From: Bacteroidia bacterium
GTDB lineage: Bacteria > Bacteroidota > Bacteroidia > Cytophagales > Cyclobacteriaceae
DNA length: 53,857 bases
Direction: 5' to 3'
NCBI GenBank assembly: GCA_030430675.1
Contig: JAUIKU010000005.1
Location: 1 to 53,857, forward strand
The position numbers and the translations under genes were made by a program. This document shows positions 53,419-53,857 of the stretch, piece after piece. The notes below the pieces were generated by a model. That model made no database searches. It saw only the letters and a program-made list of their open reading frames with translations, and was not told where the DNA came from. Each line of letters begins with the position of its first letter. The stretch's first letter is position 1.

Positions 53419-53857
53419 ATGAAATACCTGTTTCTGGTGCGCCATGCCAAGTCTAGTTGGGATTACCCGGAATTATCTGATTTTGACAGACCTCTAAATA
53501 AGAGGGGTAAAAAAAATGCCCCTGAAATGGGACTTCGATTAGCTTCCAGGGGCCTGAATCCGGATGCGATTGTCACCAGTCCGGCAAACCGGGCCCTTAC
53601 CACTGCAAGGGAAATTGCGGCACAGCTCGAGTTTCCCGGGGATGAAATAATTGAAAATCAATCGGTTTACCATGCAGCCCGCTCCCAGCTAATAGGTATC
53701 GTCCAGGATTTTGACGATCACTGGAAAACGGTAATGCTGGTGGGGCACAACCCTGGCTTTACCGATTTGGCCAATTTTTTAAAAGAACCGGATTATCATA
53801 TTGGCAATGTGCCAACGGGTGGGGTAGTGGCCATTGAGTTTGCCATCAATACATGGC
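53419..53857 (+). CDS. sixA: SixA-like phosphohistidine phosphatase, partial
   Basis: A reading frame from the ATG at 53419 stays open to the end of the window (146 codons seen; the C-terminus is missing). It encodes a small histidine phosphatase of the RHG branch. The catalytic His is in LFLVRHAKSSWDY, the second is in MLVGHNPGF, and TSPANRALTTARE lies between them. This pattern fits SixA, which removes phosphate from phosphohistidine in relay proteins. In Bacteroidota such genes often precede polyphosphate kinase, but what follows here cannot be seen. Confidence 0.93.
   Translation, partial: MKYLFLVRHAKSSWDYPELSDFDRPLNKRGKKNAPEMGLRLASRGLNPDAIVTSPANRALTTAREIAAQLEFPGDEIIENQSVYHAARSQLIGIVQDFDDHWKTVMLVGHNPGFTDLANFLKEPDYHIGNVPTGGVVAIEFAINTW

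Noticed and set aside
1-53857. Defence system, mobile element, prophage, CRISPR array or biosynthetic cluster
   Set aside because: I looked for transposases, integrases, toxin-antitoxin pairs, Cas proteins, direct-repeat arrays and NRPS/PKS domains and found none. The EVE-domain protein can occur in defence contexts, but no restriction or methylase partner is adjacent.

Overview
The window looks like chromosomal core sequence from a member of the Bacteroidota, most likely order Cytophagales (gliding, type IX secretion lineage). The basis is three core type IX secretion genes (porV, porU, sprA), the gene order sprA-gcvH-vanZ-tonB, several Bacteroidota-restricted families (DUF4837, DUF4292), a general lack of strong Shine-Dalgarno sequences, and promoter-like TAnnTTTG boxes in place of TATAAT. 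I see no insertion sequence, integrase, prophage, CRISPR array or tRNA. No gene-free stretch exceeds 300 bases; the longest are about 279 (41071-41349) and 253 (52891-53143).

Layout. Bases 1-123 are the 3' end of a 5S rRNA gene and its terminator, closing an rRNA operon. A LEA14-like lipoprotein follows on the plus strand. Next comes a minus-strand block of pssA, porU, porV and an inactive M16 subunit, with an MBL hydrolase upstream. On the plus strand are an FAD oxidoreductase, a large TolB/BamA-like outer-membrane protein and yicC. A long minus-strand run then carries envelope and core genes: tonB, a tonB remnant, vanZ, gcvH, sprA, ruvA, maeB, a DUF4837 lipoprotein, a LysM transglycosylase, gatA, tatA, an EnvC-like activator, a DUF4292 lipoprotein, a TPR protein, a flippase, enoyl-CoA hydratase, an S8 protease, pyruvate carboxylase, a CBS-type beta-synthase, pyrB, pyrR, an unknown exported protein and an EVE-domain protein. 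The right end holds polX, glgB and a GH57 protein on the plus strand, a small CBM48 protein and a cold-shock protein on the minus strand, and the start of sixA running off the edge.

How the genes fit together. PorU and PorV form the cell-surface sortase that processes cargo leaving through the SprA translocon, so this is a secretion-heavy region. Peptidoglycan and envelope functions (LysM transglycosylase, EnvC-like factor, DUF4292, TonB, flippase, PssA, TatA) cluster around it. Pyruvate carboxylase and malic enzyme link pyruvate, oxaloacetate and malate. PyrB and PyrR form a small pyrimidine unit. GlgB, GH57 and CBM48 form a glycogen/alpha-glucan group.

Most of the window is ordinary. The observations I rate highest are a PolX whose polymerase active site has lost two of its three catalytic aspartates while its PHP nuclease site looks intact, and a 31-codon TonB C-terminal remnant lying directly in frame behind the vanZ stop codon. 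Next are a lone inactive M16 subunit in the porUV operon and a translationally coupled glgB-GH57 pair facing an orphan CBM48 gene. I did not find a clearly novel multigene system.
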